From positions 15,002,955-15,066,954 of the forward strand of contig CM029369.1 in assembly GCA_017165825.1 (NCBI GenBank): 64,000 nucleotides of DNA, given 5' to 3'. Below are positions 48,801 to 62,500 of the stretch, piece after piece (the stretch's first letter is position 1; every line of letters starts with the position of its first letter). Made by a program: the position numbers and the translations under genes. Source of the stretch: Hepsetus odoe (Eukaryota > Chordata > Actinopteri > Characiformes > Hepsetidae). The notes under the pieces are model-generated. The model made no database searches. It worked only from the letters and a program-made list of their open reading frames with translations, and was not told the origin of the DNA.

Positions 48801-50462
48801 GTTGGGAACTCTACTGTTTGACCTCTCACCTTGCCCAAAAGCAAGTTATTGCTATGTCTAGGTTCACACACTTCTGCAGCCACACTCCATGGAATAGTGA
48901 TGTGTTTTCTCTTTTACAATATACCCTCTCTTCTCTGAAAGGTAAAAAGTAAATTCAAGGCACGATTTTGACAATATTTTGGTTGCATTCTGACATTCTT
49001 TGGTCAAAATCCTCAAAACACAACACATGATACATGGTATTTGGTTGTCTTTGATTCTCCAGACTGTTGCTAAAGGGCACAGGTAGTGATGGGTGAGTAA
49101 ATATCTAGAGTAGGACATGGCACGTTTTGTTAAGCTTTGTTGTCACGCCCTGCTGCCTTTCTGTTGTTTGGCTTTGCTCTGATGCTAAGCGCTGACTATC
49201 ACATTGCTTTGGTCCCCATGGGCTGCATGCCAGCTCTTTTCATCCCCATACAAAGTGAAATCAACAGAAGCATACAATGCCAGCAAATAAACCTTGTTTG
49301 CTTTGGGCTGAAATAAAGAGCTGTGTCTCAGTGAATCAGGAAAAATCTATAGCTGGTAGATTCAGAGGATAAACAGTAAAATAGGGTCTTGTCATCAGGT
49401 AAGGATGCATAATCTCAGTGCATATTATGAAAACAGATGCACTAACTCAAGTTGTGTTCAGTATGCAAAAGCTGTTTTACTAACACAAAAAAATATTTTC
49501 AACACATAAATGCATGCAATGAGCTGAATGCAAATCATGCTGTGAATAGTTTTTTCCATCCAAAACACTGGCACATGCTTATTCCATAATAAAATGTTAT
49601 TGCTAACATTTGCTAATCTAACTTTGTGTGTGTGTGTGTGTGTGTGTGTTGACAGGAGCAAATCAATGACTGATATCCCTGTTGAGCAGGCAGTCACAAG
49701 GCAGAATCAAACTGAGCAGCTTCAGAGGATTCGTGAGCAGGTGAAAGAAAATGAGGACAGGTGGCAGGATGTGAGTATGAGCCCTGACTGCACTGCTACA
49801 GAGGCTGTAGTCAGCTGCTTTGTTCTGCAAACACCATCATTTCACATTATGCTTCATCTTAAGATTTGTATCAAGCTAATCACAATCTATCCCAACTTTT
49901 TACATAATTATGTAAAATAATTATTTGATCCCTTAAACTACAGACCTATTCATCTGAATCATTACCCAGTACCTACTGTAAATATTTTTAATGGCTGCAA
50001 TGCAACAAATGATTTAATCCATTAATGTATATATTTAAAATGGTATATTTCTTTTGTTCCATGTGATCTTAGATCTTGCTGAAAAAATGTTTCTAAATGT
50101 ATTTAAGGTACATGAATAGATTAACTAAGTTAAGGTTTGAAGCATGGTTTGAAGCATTAATGCTACAGGACTGCCCACAGTGTGTGGGCTGGTTTTTAAC
50201 AAGCCACAAATAATATTAAACTGTTATAACGGCAGCATGAACATCAGTCTTCTAATGAGGAATTAATTCTTTAAGTTTCTGTGATGCTCTAAGGTAAGGA
50301 TTTTTATCCTGGAAAGGACTTTCTCTTCAACACAGCATTTAGGTCACATACGGGCTCCAAATACACATGGGACACAAGAAAGTAGAGCCAAGCGTACAAA
50401 TAGGACACCTTTAAATCTAGTCCACACTCCACCCTACTTCTCCCCCCCTCCCCTTCTCTTTC

Positions 50463-50538
<76 letters not shown>

Positions 50539-53500
50539 ATGTGTATGAATAAGGACCTTAACACAGGTTATGAAGAGTTATGGAGGGTAACTGTTCTGTC
50601 TTCTGCAGGATCTCACCAAATGGAAGAACAAGCGCAAGAGTGTTAACTCTGATATAATGAAAAAGAAAGAAGAGAGGGAGCAGATTGAGATCCACACTTC
50701 AAACAACAGCACCAGGAAACCTAAAACCTTTAAAGAGATGGCAGAGGAGAGGTAAAGTGTACCAGATAGACAGAGAGACAGGCACACTCTCTCACACACA
50801 CACGCATACCCATATACATGGCTTCTTTAACACTAACATCAATAGCACTTTCTTTCTGTTTGATTAAATGATCATTGTTCCAGTAATTTTAAAATGAGTG
50901 TGGTTTAAATGTTAATTAATTTGTTTTTAAAAATCAAAAATAAATCCATTTTAAAATAAATAGGTAATTTAGTTATAAAATATTTAATACATTTGTTTTG
51001 TGATCATAACTGTTTTAAGGTACCTAGTAGTTTCAGGTATTCACCAAATTACCTATACATTGCCCCAAGTTGCTGGTGAGAGTTTGGACCCTGCCACTCC
51101 CTAATCGTTCTGGTCTGAGTGCAAGTGTAATCTAATCTTTACTGCTGCCCTCCCTCTATGCTGCTCTCCCTTTCACTACACAGGGAGAATAGAGATCCGG
51201 GCAGCTACAGGAGCCGCTTCAGCACCTTCTCTGCTTCTGAAGACCAGGATGTCTTTGAGGATCCAGCACCCAAAACTAGGACATTACCATTTCGTAGTTA
51301 CACCATTGATAACCCCTATCCTTTTGGAGAGAGACCTATGGTGCCCTCTTTGCCCAGCCAGCGTGATGATGAGTCTGCAGCTGGCAGCCTGATACCAGAC
51401 AGAGCCCATTCTTCAATGCGTACTCTTCACAGCAGCCCTGGGAACCAAGCAAATATGAGTAACAACAGCAAAGAAAATCAAGCCAGCAACACAAGCAGTC
51501 ACAGCCTCCTGGATGACCCAATTTCTGCCAAAAGCACCAGCAAGTCCAGCCTAGCAGAGCCCACCACCAGCAGCAGCACCAGCACTCCTCTGCTGGAGCC
51601 CAGTACTAAGCCAGCAGACAACTACAGAAGCTCCTTTAGACCAATGGCTGAAACCAGGCATCCCTCTGGAAGGCTTGAGGACAACCAAAGCCAACCTTTT
51701 TTGTATAAGCCTGATTCAGTGGAGACAAAGCAGCCTGTGGTGGCTCGGGTTTCCGCTTCCCTCCCAAGGACCTACCAGAGATCGGATAGCGCCCGGCTGA
51801 CCTCTGTAGTTACCCCCCGGCCTTTTGGTACCCAAACCAACAGGATATCCTCCTTACCTCGAGCCTACACGGTGAGAAGCTTTGAGATTCTCACATGTAC
51901 AAATCTTAAATTTGAAAGATTTTTTGAGTTTAGTATATGCTGTTGTCTAGAAATCACCTGAATGCTGTTACAGTGCATGATTTATTTACACTCAGTGACT
52001 GATCTGTTTACAACTCATTAATTATGCATTAATTATGCAGCATGTTAATTCAGTTCTGCTACTAGTTTAAAGCTGCTGAAGTGCTGGTATTTTGGTGAAC
52101 TTTGCGAACACAATTATGAAATTATTAAATATTATTAGACTTGCCCTCATTTTGTCTGTATATGTGGTCACACGAGCTGACAGTTTTCTTGACATCTATG
52201 AATTTTGTATCACAGAGAATTAAATCAAGGACAAAATAGACTATTATTTCATCAAGTAAAATCCTTTTATACAAAGAATTCTTTTTAATAACACCCTAAA
52301 ATCATTCCCTAGTTGGATGACTCTTACAAGCGCTTTAACGGTGAAGGGGAAAAGACCTCAGTTTCCAGCCTTTATGCACCATTTATGAAAGAGGATGAGG
52401 CTCATTCCCAGACTAGCTCTGCTCATAGCAGCAATGAGGATGAGGATAAAGAAGAGGAAGAGGACCAAATAGATTCAGCTAAAAAGACCCCGTCTTCGAT
52501 TACTCCAGTCAACCGTGTTTCTCCACAGCCTAAATCTGTGTCCCCTGTCAGCAATGTACAACAAGTAAGTTTACAGGAGTAATCATTTTTTGTCAAGAAT
52601 CTACACATTTACACTTCCCTCTGAAATCACTTTTTATGTAACTTTTAAGAAGACAAAAAAGTCACTCAAATGCAGAAAGTCTCAACACCAAAAAATTACT
52701 GATTAATTATCTGTTTCTTCCAGGCAAGATACAGTGACATGAGGATCAGCTTGAATCAGAAACCCAACAGCAGTCGTGACTTTGGCTTTCAGAGTGCCTG
52801 GGATTCCACAGGGGCTCAAGTCAAATCAATTCAACCAGGTATTAAAAATAAAAATAAAATAAAGTATGTACATTCTTTCTCTCTCTCTCTCTCTCACTCT
52901 CTCTCTCTCTCTCCTAAACTCAAGTCAACATGCAGGAGTGTCTTCCACCACTGTAATTTCAAATTGCACCAGAAACATTTACATTAACTGAGCATGTGTG
53001 CCACTCTAATCTGAACTCAGCTTTAATGCAGATGTTGACAGCACTTTGTTAAAGTATATGGGACAGAATGTTTCTAGGTCATATTAATTCAGCCACTCTG
53101 CGAGTTTAAGAGACATCTGCTGCAGAGCAGGAAAATGAAAGATAATGGATTGCATATAATATATACATATATAATACACTTAAATGACTTTCAAAATAAC
53201 TGTATGCTAAGCAGAACCTCTGAAATGCAAATTGCTCTCCATATTAATGAAAGACATATTTGTACCGGGCTGTGACATTCTGAGTTTTTCTGGAATATTG
53301 AATAGTTTTTATTTAAGTTCTAAGTATTTATGATATGTATTTGATGTCTTGTGTCCTACCTGATAATTAAAGATAATGAGCATTTTTTAAAATAAAAATA
53401 AATGTGGAATAGCTTTGGAAATAAATCAAGCAAACCAGCAAATCTGCTGCTAGAAGAAAATAACCAATTTATTTTTTATGTGCTTCCTCTGCTCTACATT

Positions 53501-56500
53501 TGATTCTGCTAGTTTTTGCAGCACATTAAAATACAAAGTGTGAAATAAAAAATAGAATATAACGAATAAAAAAATAATGTGTTCATCACTGTCTGTGTAT
53601 TTCTTATCAATGTGCAATTTCATGTGTGTAATTTCATGTGTAGGCAGCCCAGCAGAGATGTGCCATCTTCAGGTGGGGGATGAAATTCTGGCGATTAATG
53701 GACACAAGGTGGCAGAATTGACCTATGAACAATGGAAGAGTAGTCTGGATAAAGCCCTGCAACAGGGAAGCCTGTCAATGGACATCCGCAGGCATGGCAA
53801 GAACAGTGAGTCTTTCCCCAAATCCGTACACTAACACACTCACAACTTTTGAACTCTTTAATGTTTATGAAGTTCCACACAGTCATTAGTTCCACACAGG
53901 TAAGCCACACAGTCATTAGTTGCAATCAGTGATAGAGGGGGGAGAAAATCCCCATTTTAATATTAATAGCATAGTGTTCACCAAAATACACACCCTTCAT
54001 TCTTACCCGAATTCTCTGAATTAATCTCTATCTGTATGACGCACTATGATAAGATTATTATGACTGGAGATTTTAACTTACATGTTGATAATAACTTGGA
54101 CTAGAAAGCAATGTGTTTTATTCAACTTCTAAAATCGTTCAATTTTTATCAAAATATTTCAAATCCCACTCATAACAGAGGACATACCAAACGCCTAGTT
54201 ATTACATGTGGTCTGTGTCTAAACATAGATAAAACTGACGATGTTTCTTTTCAGACCACTATCTCATCTTCTTTACCCCAGTATAAATATAAATAGAACT
54301 TACCTGGCAGGAGAGATAGGAAGATGGTTCACCCAGGGTGAGGCTCAGCAATTGCTCTCCATGTGTGCTGACCCCTGTGAAGTCCCCAAATGTGGGAGTC
54401 TTGACTGCTTAATTTCTGGTAGTGAGGGACTGCATGCTTTGTGCTTCCGCGACATCATTCCTTGGTGGTCTGGTAGCTAGGATTCAGAGTTCTCACTGCC
54501 GCAGCCTGGGTTCCGTTGACCTAGTGGTTAGGGAGTTGGCCACAGAATTGGAAAGTTGTGGATTTAAATCCCAGACCAGTAGGTTTCCCTGATGTACCCT
54601 TGTGCAAGGTACTGTCACCATCACAATTCCCTGGGCAACATTTAATAGCTGCTCCCTGCTGCACGTATGTGTATGAGGCTGCATTTGGTTGTGGTTCACT
54701 GTGTGTTGTGCTGTGCACTCACAATGACAAACAATCATACAGTCAATAAGGCAGTGCACAGATGCTGATGAGAACAGGGTCTCCCTCTTGGGACTTAAGC
54801 TCAGCTTTTGACACTGTAGATCATGACATTCCATTAAATCGCATTTAATATTGCGTGGGCCTTGCGTGGAACTGTTCTGAAATTACTGAATACATATCGG
54901 AAAGGGAGAAAGTACTTTGTTAATATAGCTGAGCATTGTTCTACTGAACACACCATATTATACAGGGTTCAGTACTAGGCCTACTCTTATTTTCCTTATA
55001 TATGCTTATATAACAAATATTAAATACATTTTATAATTCATCTAATTAACATGAAAAAATTAACAAATCCATTAATTAAATTCACAATGTGTCTGGCCAG
55101 TATCAGTAAGTGGATTAAGTCTAATTTTCTAAAATTAAATGAAGAAAAAACTGAATTCTCATCATTAGAAATGAAGCAAAGAAAGTGCAGGTGTCAAAAG
55201 AATTAGGGAACCTAGCGTTGCATTCAAAGGATGAAATCAGAAACCTGGGTGTGACTTTTGACTCCAACTTAAATTTTAAATCACACATTGATCACACACA
55301 AATTAGAGCTTTTCTCAGAAAGAGGGATGCTGCAAAACTCATACATGCATTTCTTTTCTATCAACTAGATCACTGTACGCCCTGTTCACTGTTTGACCAA
55401 AAAACACTGTCAACAAATGAAAGCACTTAATGGATTGGCTCCCATGTACTTCACACACTGTCAGATAGGATACACTCCTAATCGAGCCTTAAGATCACTG
55501 ACTACTGCTTTATTGAAAATCCTACTTTCTGTACAAGTTTTTTAGCAGACACATAAGGAGGTCTATGTGCTAATTTGGTGTCTCCTTATCTGTCTGTGTA
55601 TATGTCTGCTCATCTATCTGTTGACCTCCCTGTTTTTTTACTTCTTTGCTAATATCAACCTCTCCCAGGCTTATTGTGTTTTCTTTGGTTTGTTCATGTC
55701 TGCCTAATCTCTTACTCTGTTTGAATAGTCCAGTTTCAACAGAGCTCATGAAGGTTAATGGTGATGTTTTTTATATTGCTGTTTACCAACAATCGTATGC
55801 CACCTAGAATCCTTATGTTTAATTGATATTACACCTGTCCTTTCGTCAGCTCCATTATGCCTAAAGGTGTACTGGAAGGTATAGGCTTGTTGGTAAAATG
55901 GGTGTGTAACCTCTAGACTGCATGGCAGGGGAAGGTGGTCTGTCTGTCAACCCCACTATCTGGTGACATTAACGTGGTAGCTAAGGCGTCGCCGTCAGAT
56001 GCCCTGTCTGTAGCAGTGTGTCCTCTATTGTAGTAGCTAATTCTGTGTTTTTAAAATGGATGACTCTGACGATGTACAACAATCAGATTGGGGCAGAGAC
56101 CTACCTTCCCTTCCATTTAAAAGCCATAAGACGATCAATCTGACCAGTGCGGATCCTCTAGGTTTCCCTGAGACATACCACAACCCAAACCTGGACTTCA
56201 CCTCCCACTCAGCCATGGACACTTCCCTGAAAACTTTGAATGTCAGCTCTCAGCCTACCAATGTAAGCATATAGTGTGGAAAATATTCTTTTATTTAAAA
56301 AATATTTGTTTAGGTTTTTTATTATTTTCACTGCTTATTTCAGTAAATGGATGGCTCACTGTAAGGCTCTTTGTTGCAGGGTGTAGCCTCCACTAGTATT
56401 AATGGTGGAGTCTGTGAGGAGCTGGTGACTTTGAGGAACAAAGGTAAAGGGCATTTCCCACACATTCACCCAGTGCCTGAATTGTTTACACTATTACAGA

Positions 56501-59500
56501 AAATGTGGGGCTTCTTTTGTCATTTTTAGAGTGTTGTGCTTGATGTGTTAAAACCCCTTTTCTTCTAATGTTTGATTCGCATTGCTGAGCATTTTTGAAA
56601 GGTTTTAAATTTGTCGTGTAAAAACACTGGCATTTGCTAACTTTGTAACTGTATTGGATTTTTTACTTATCATATTGCAATGTTTTCAAATGTAAACTTA
56701 AGAATTTTTTTTAGGTGAGCTGAACCACATTCCTTTCTCGTTCTCTGTCCTCCTATGATCTCTTTTATCTCTTATGTAGAATCAGAAACCATTTCTTTGA
56801 AAAACTTAAAAAGGAGATCCGAGTTTTTTGAACAAGGTAAAAAAAAAAAAAAAAGAGCTGTTTAAGTTGGCCTCTGCGTTTTTGGTGCTGGGCATTTCTA
56901 GGCCTTTGTCTTGTCCTTTCTTCCTCCTCATAGCATAAGCCCTCATAACACCTGCTCTTCCCTCAGGCTCAGCAAGGAGCACAGTGAATGCTCTGGTCTA
57001 TCTCTGTGGTTAACAGGGCTGAGTATGCAGTATCCACCTTCACATCAACACACTGACATGTTGTCTGCCAAAGCCCCAGAGCACATGAATAAAACAGAAA
57101 TAAGATGGAAAAATAAACTGTTTAAATTATTATATATTTTTTCAAAGGCCATACAGTTTATTGTGTGGGCCAAAATATGCATTAAGCCCCATTGTACTCC
57201 ATGAGAATTCATGTCTATTCTGACATATATATTACCCCCAAAACTGCAGTCCTTCTGCAGATCAGTGCTGTGGCAGAGTTTCAGAGATCTTTCTCATCTT
57301 TAAATGATGTAGTAAATATTGAGAAAATGGTTAGTATTCAGACATCTCTATTTAAGATAGACCTGTTTCTGAGAACATCATCCCCTGTTTCTGTGAACAG
57401 GTTAAGTCAATTAGGGAAATTTCTAGTGTCTTAAGGCCTGGGGTGCAGACCATAGTGTAATGTGTAGTGTGGTTTGTTTGGTGTTCAGGTTGTGATCTAT
57501 GCTCCTTTGCACTTTTTGCATGCTGCTATGCTGCTGAGCATGCGTCTGACATCTTGACATGTTATTGACCAGTTTGCATGTGATATATAACTGTTTGGGA
57601 AGTGTGGCTTTTTTCAGTTTTTCTTTTTTTGGGGGATCATTTTATTATTATTTTTTTTTTTCTTGATGTGTTGACTTTTGCCAGCTCTTGCATGTGACTG
57701 TGATAAAAAAATGTCTTATTTAGTTAGTGTATATGTAATAATGTATAATGTTTCACACATTAGGGCTAGTATATAGCTCCTTTTGTTTTAGTAAAAAGCT
57801 GTAATAAAATGAAAATGGAAACATAGGGCACAGGTGCATTTACCTTGTATTTTACTGTATTCAATTGTATATGTATTTATTTCAAATTTATATATGTTTT
57901 TATCTTTACACCCTTACTATAATCAGTCTTAATGTATTCTGTATGTTTTTATATATTTCTTTCCTACTTAGCTAGAGTTTGTTTTCATCAAATACCTTTA
58001 TTTAATCATTGACATATTTTTAAATTTTGTCTTAAACATTTCTCTTAAAATATTTTTTTCTTTCTAATTTAGGTGGATCTGAAACTGCAACATCAGAAGT
58101 AAGCAAAGCTGCTTATCACAACATTTTTGAAATATTTTGTTAAAAAAACCCTTTAAAGTCTATAGACTAGCATAGAATAATTTAGAAAACTGTTGTAAAT
58201 ATCATAAACCTGGCTTTCCTAAACAGTTCACACTAGGCACAAATGTTGCATTCAGCTTGCAAATGTATATGTCTAGCTTTGTTCCATAGACATTTACTAG
58301 CTGAATGACAGAAGTCTTTCTCTGTGTTTTTTAGTTACTTGTTCCTCCTCTCTCTGCATCCTCCAACCGATGGTCCTGGGACCCAGAAGAGGAGCGCAGA
58401 CGTCAGGAAAAATGGCAAAAAGAGCAGGAGCGCTTGCTGCAGGTTATTCTTCAACAGCCATTTTGATGTCCTAAATCAATCTTTTTAAATGTGTTTGTGA
58501 GGCATTCAAGGTTCTGTTGACCAGATGGATGAGCCTGCGGCCTCTTATGTAACCTTACGTAACCTACATGCATTTTCACCAGGAAGTACTTTTTTGTCCA
58601 CCAATCCTGGATGTACCTGCTCACGTCTGCATATTTTCGGTTTGAAAATAGTATTAATGGTCTGATGGTTTCTGATGTTGGAACATTGCTGAAATAAATG
58701 AATTGCATTCAGGGGTAGGAGTATTAGCAAGATCAGGTTTAGATGCAGGATGAATAGTTCACCAACATCACTCAAAAACATCCCAATGGTACTAGATATA
58801 GCTCCATCACTCTGAAGAACACAGTTTAACTGGACCACAACTTGGTGCTTGTGGACTTTATACCTCTTTAATTAATGCTTGACCTTTGGCTTATGTGTGG
58901 CTTCAGTTATGTTAATGTTATAGTTAATTAGGACTTAAGATAAATGGAACTGAATCACCTGATTACAGTTATAAAGAAGGGAAAACATTTGACTCTCTTT
59001 CCTACAGGAAAAGTATCGCAGAGATCAGGAGAAACTGGAGGAAGAATTTAGAAAAGCCCAACAAGAGGCTCTGAAAGAAGGCACAAAGCAATATGAGGAG
59101 GTGATAATGCCATCTCACCTTGATTTATTTGAAAGATTTTCTTCAACACTTGAATATAACCACTTTAAATAGAGATCATTGTAGCAACTCTGTTGACCTC
59201 AATTTTGGTGCCTCTCAAAAGGAAATGAGAAGCCTGGAGCTGGAGCGACACAGTATCAGCCCCCACTCTCCTCAGTCTCCTCTCAGTCAAGCCACCCCCC
59301 CAATAGAGGAGCAGGAGGTCTCCAGATTGTCTCTTCAAGAGGAAGAGGAGAAGTGGAGAGAGGAGAGTCGGCATCAAGAGGAGGAGATAAGAAGAACGGA
59401 AGAGGAGGAGCACCTTGAGGAACAAAGGAGAAGAAGTGAAGAAGTAGAGCGTCTAGCGGAAGAAGGGAGAAGACGGGAGGAACAGAAGCGCCTTGAGGAA

Positions 59501-62500
59501 GAGCAGAGAAGAAGGGAGGAACAGAAGCGCCTTGAGGAAGAGCAGAGAAGAAGGGAGGAACAGAAGCGTCTTGAGGAAGAGCAGAGAAGAAGGGAACAGC
59601 AGAAACAGCTGGAAGAGGAGAAGAAAAAGAAGGAGGAGGAGGCTCGTCAATGTAAAGAGGAGGAAAAAAGAAGGAGGTGGGAGGAGGAAAAGAGGCATCT
59701 GGAGAGGCTTCAGGAAAAGTAAGCATCAAGATCTTTACTAAGTGAACGCTTAGCTAAAGTATGATGCGTAAAATGACTTGTATGTTACTTGATTCACTGC
59801 ATGTTTGCTGCACCTGCAGTTTAGAGGCACTCATATTCACCTGCAGTATAGAGGCACTTATATTCCGTGTGTCTTATGTTTTTTTATGTTTTTTTACTGT
59901 AGTACTGTTGCATTGGTAGTAATGCAATAACAAACGTTTTCCATTGCTGCACGGTTTTGCTCAGATCTGATCAAACTAACAGTGTCCATTGTGTGTTAAC
60001 TCAAGCACTAATAATCAAACCACACTTGCTGTGCACATGTGCTGTTTTGTGCCCATCTGTTTGTGAATGCTTAAACATCTGCTTCTGTGTGCTACTTCTG
60101 CTGTTTGATCACAGTGATGTGGACTATGGCTATACCAATATTTTTCCTGAGTTATCCTACTCACACAGGTAAATACAATAGTTTACTGAATGCATACATG
60201 CTGCTTTTGACATGTCTAACTTATAAACATATTTGAATGAAGTGCTCTGGCAATTTTGTCAAAAAATACATCCCTCTCATCAAGTAACTTTGTAAATAAA
60301 CATTTTTATAGGTTGAAGTCCAAGTCCACACCAGAGCTGGATGAAGTTGAAAAAACAGATATTAAAGGTTAGTGCAATTCTTGTTTATTTGTTGTTTATC
60401 TGACCTGATAAGGATGTGCCAAGGTTGCCATATCTGAGAGGTCAAGTTGAACTCAGGTTTACACAGCCTGGTTTAATTAAGCTTATTTATAGAACACATG
60501 TCTAGTATTTAAAGTTCAGAGCTGTGTTGGAGTGCATATGCGGCTGTACACAGGTGTGTATAGAAGGCACCGGGGCCTGGCAGGGTGGCTCTTGGAGGAA
60601 GAATTAAGAAGAAAGAAAGATCCTCATACCCTGAGACAGCAGGCAACTTCTGAACTGGAAAGAGATCGGAGAAGCATCCTTAATGCTATGAGATACAGAA
60701 ACCCAGAAAGAGGTGGGCAGAAGTTCATGACCATGGCAATCAAGAAACCCAGCCAATCATCTTGGAGCCAACAAAAATCTATGATCACCAGTTCAATCAA
60801 GTCTAATTGAGCATGTCTTGACCTCAACACTCAATCACAGTGCACTAGAAGTTGATTTGAAACTGTCAGAATCAAACAGTCTGATCAAAGGTACTATATG
60901 TTGTAAAATTTCTTCTTTTTGTTGACTGCTTTTTCTTTTATCTTTGTCTCTGATAAAATGTAACAGTAAGCAGTGGTTTGGGTGACAAGAAAGAGCCATT
61001 GTCTCAGGCTGAGTTGGAGAGGCAGCAGATAATTCAGGAAATGAAGAAGAAGACGCCATTGCTTACAGACAGCAGCTGGATCCGTCAGCAAAGTACCACC
61101 AGCATCACCAACAAAGAACCCATGGATCTACCCATGAGGAGGTCAGTGTTTATAATCACAGCTCTCATGTTTTCTTGTGACCAAAACTTGTATGAAGGAA
61201 TCTTATACAACTAATTGCTCAAAAGCCTTACAGTAAAATATAACCTAAAATGTCTTAACTACAAAAGCAACAGCTGTTTCTTGGGAGCTTTGACCACTAA
61301 TTTTACTACACTGGTTTGGCAGGGGTGAGTCTCTGGATAACCTTGACTCAACCCGCCCCTCCTGGAGATCATCATGGACACCAGGAAGCACTTCCTCCAT
61401 CCCAGACTATAGCCGGCCTTATTCTGTTCTTTCCGGCTCCTCCTCCTTCAACGAGCGTCCAGCTTCTGCCACACTACCTGCATCCCAGTCACTGAGCTCC
61501 CTCAGGCAGTCATGGTCCACGTCTTCCACCCCTTCTAGGCTCCCCAACACACAACCAGAGTCTCAGCCAAACTTACGGAATAGGTATTATGACATTCTGT
61601 TTCAAAAACACATGGATATTTTACTATACATGCACTGTCATTATGGTTTATTAGGTACACTTATTTGCACTTATACCAGCTGCAGTCATTCAGTCTGTGA
61701 CTAAACCTGAAAGGATTACGAATACTCTAGGTGTGCTTGATAAAATTGTACCTAATAAACTGAGAGTGACCTCACTGCATATCTAGCATATCCATATGCC
61801 CTCCATTATTCCACCTGCCCTAAGCTCTGTACACCATCTCTGATGTCTACATGGCCTTACCATATTGAGCCATGTGGTAGCCTGTCTTGTTGTTCTCTCA
61901 GGTCATTTTTACACTCTGCAATCTAGGTCAGTCAGTGGCAAGAAAATCTGTTCTTTCTGTGATATGCCCCTGGGCAAAGGAGCAGCCATGATCATCGAGT
62001 CCCTGGGGCTCTGTTATCATTTATCTTGCTTTAAGGTGAGAACTCTTCTGCTCTTGAGGGTCAGGTCAACCTTGCTGCAGTGATGGCTAACCTGTCTTTT
62101 TATACCTTTCATGCTTTAATGCTTACCTTGCCAACATCTTTTAACCACTGAATCTCCTAAATGTTTCCAAATGTTTTGTGAAAAACTCATTTATATGTAT
62201 ATTAAGCCAAAATGTGTGTTTGAATGTTTTGATCATCTGTTCCTATTATATGTCATAACAGCTAGCTTAACACTTAACACCACATTCACTTTGATGCATA
62301 CATCATGGAAAATCTCTGGTTTTATCTCCATGGTTGCGGCTGTGTCAGCATTCTGAAAGCTCCTGTGCCAAACAATCCAGTCTTTGAATATAAATGTATG
62401 CCAGCGTGTTCATTCCTCAGCACAATCATAGCAGCATGCCTGATTGGGTGCTTAATCACTCCTGGGTCCTCTGTGCTTACACTTTTTTTATCTTAAAATC

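Larger units (their letters stand above)
47977..49655 (+). other. lmo7 intron 12 with candidate alternative 3' end
   Basis: Reading past the exon 12 donor (CG/GTTAGG) adds Leu-Gly-Phe and a TGA at 47987-47989. An AATAAA is at 48179-48184, 190 nt later. The rest of the intron holds no recognised repeat besides a GT tract just before exon 13. Confidence 0.5.

Noticed and set aside
56041..56086. Start codon at 56056 giving MDDSDDVQQSDWGRD
   Set aside because: The acceptor at 56086 and the PDZ-to-linker continuity make this an internal exon; the upstream ATG lies in intron sequence.
59283..59729. Minus-strand frame of 148 codons rich in Pro/Phe/Ser
   Set aside because: It is the antisense shadow of the charged lmo7 coiled-coil exon.
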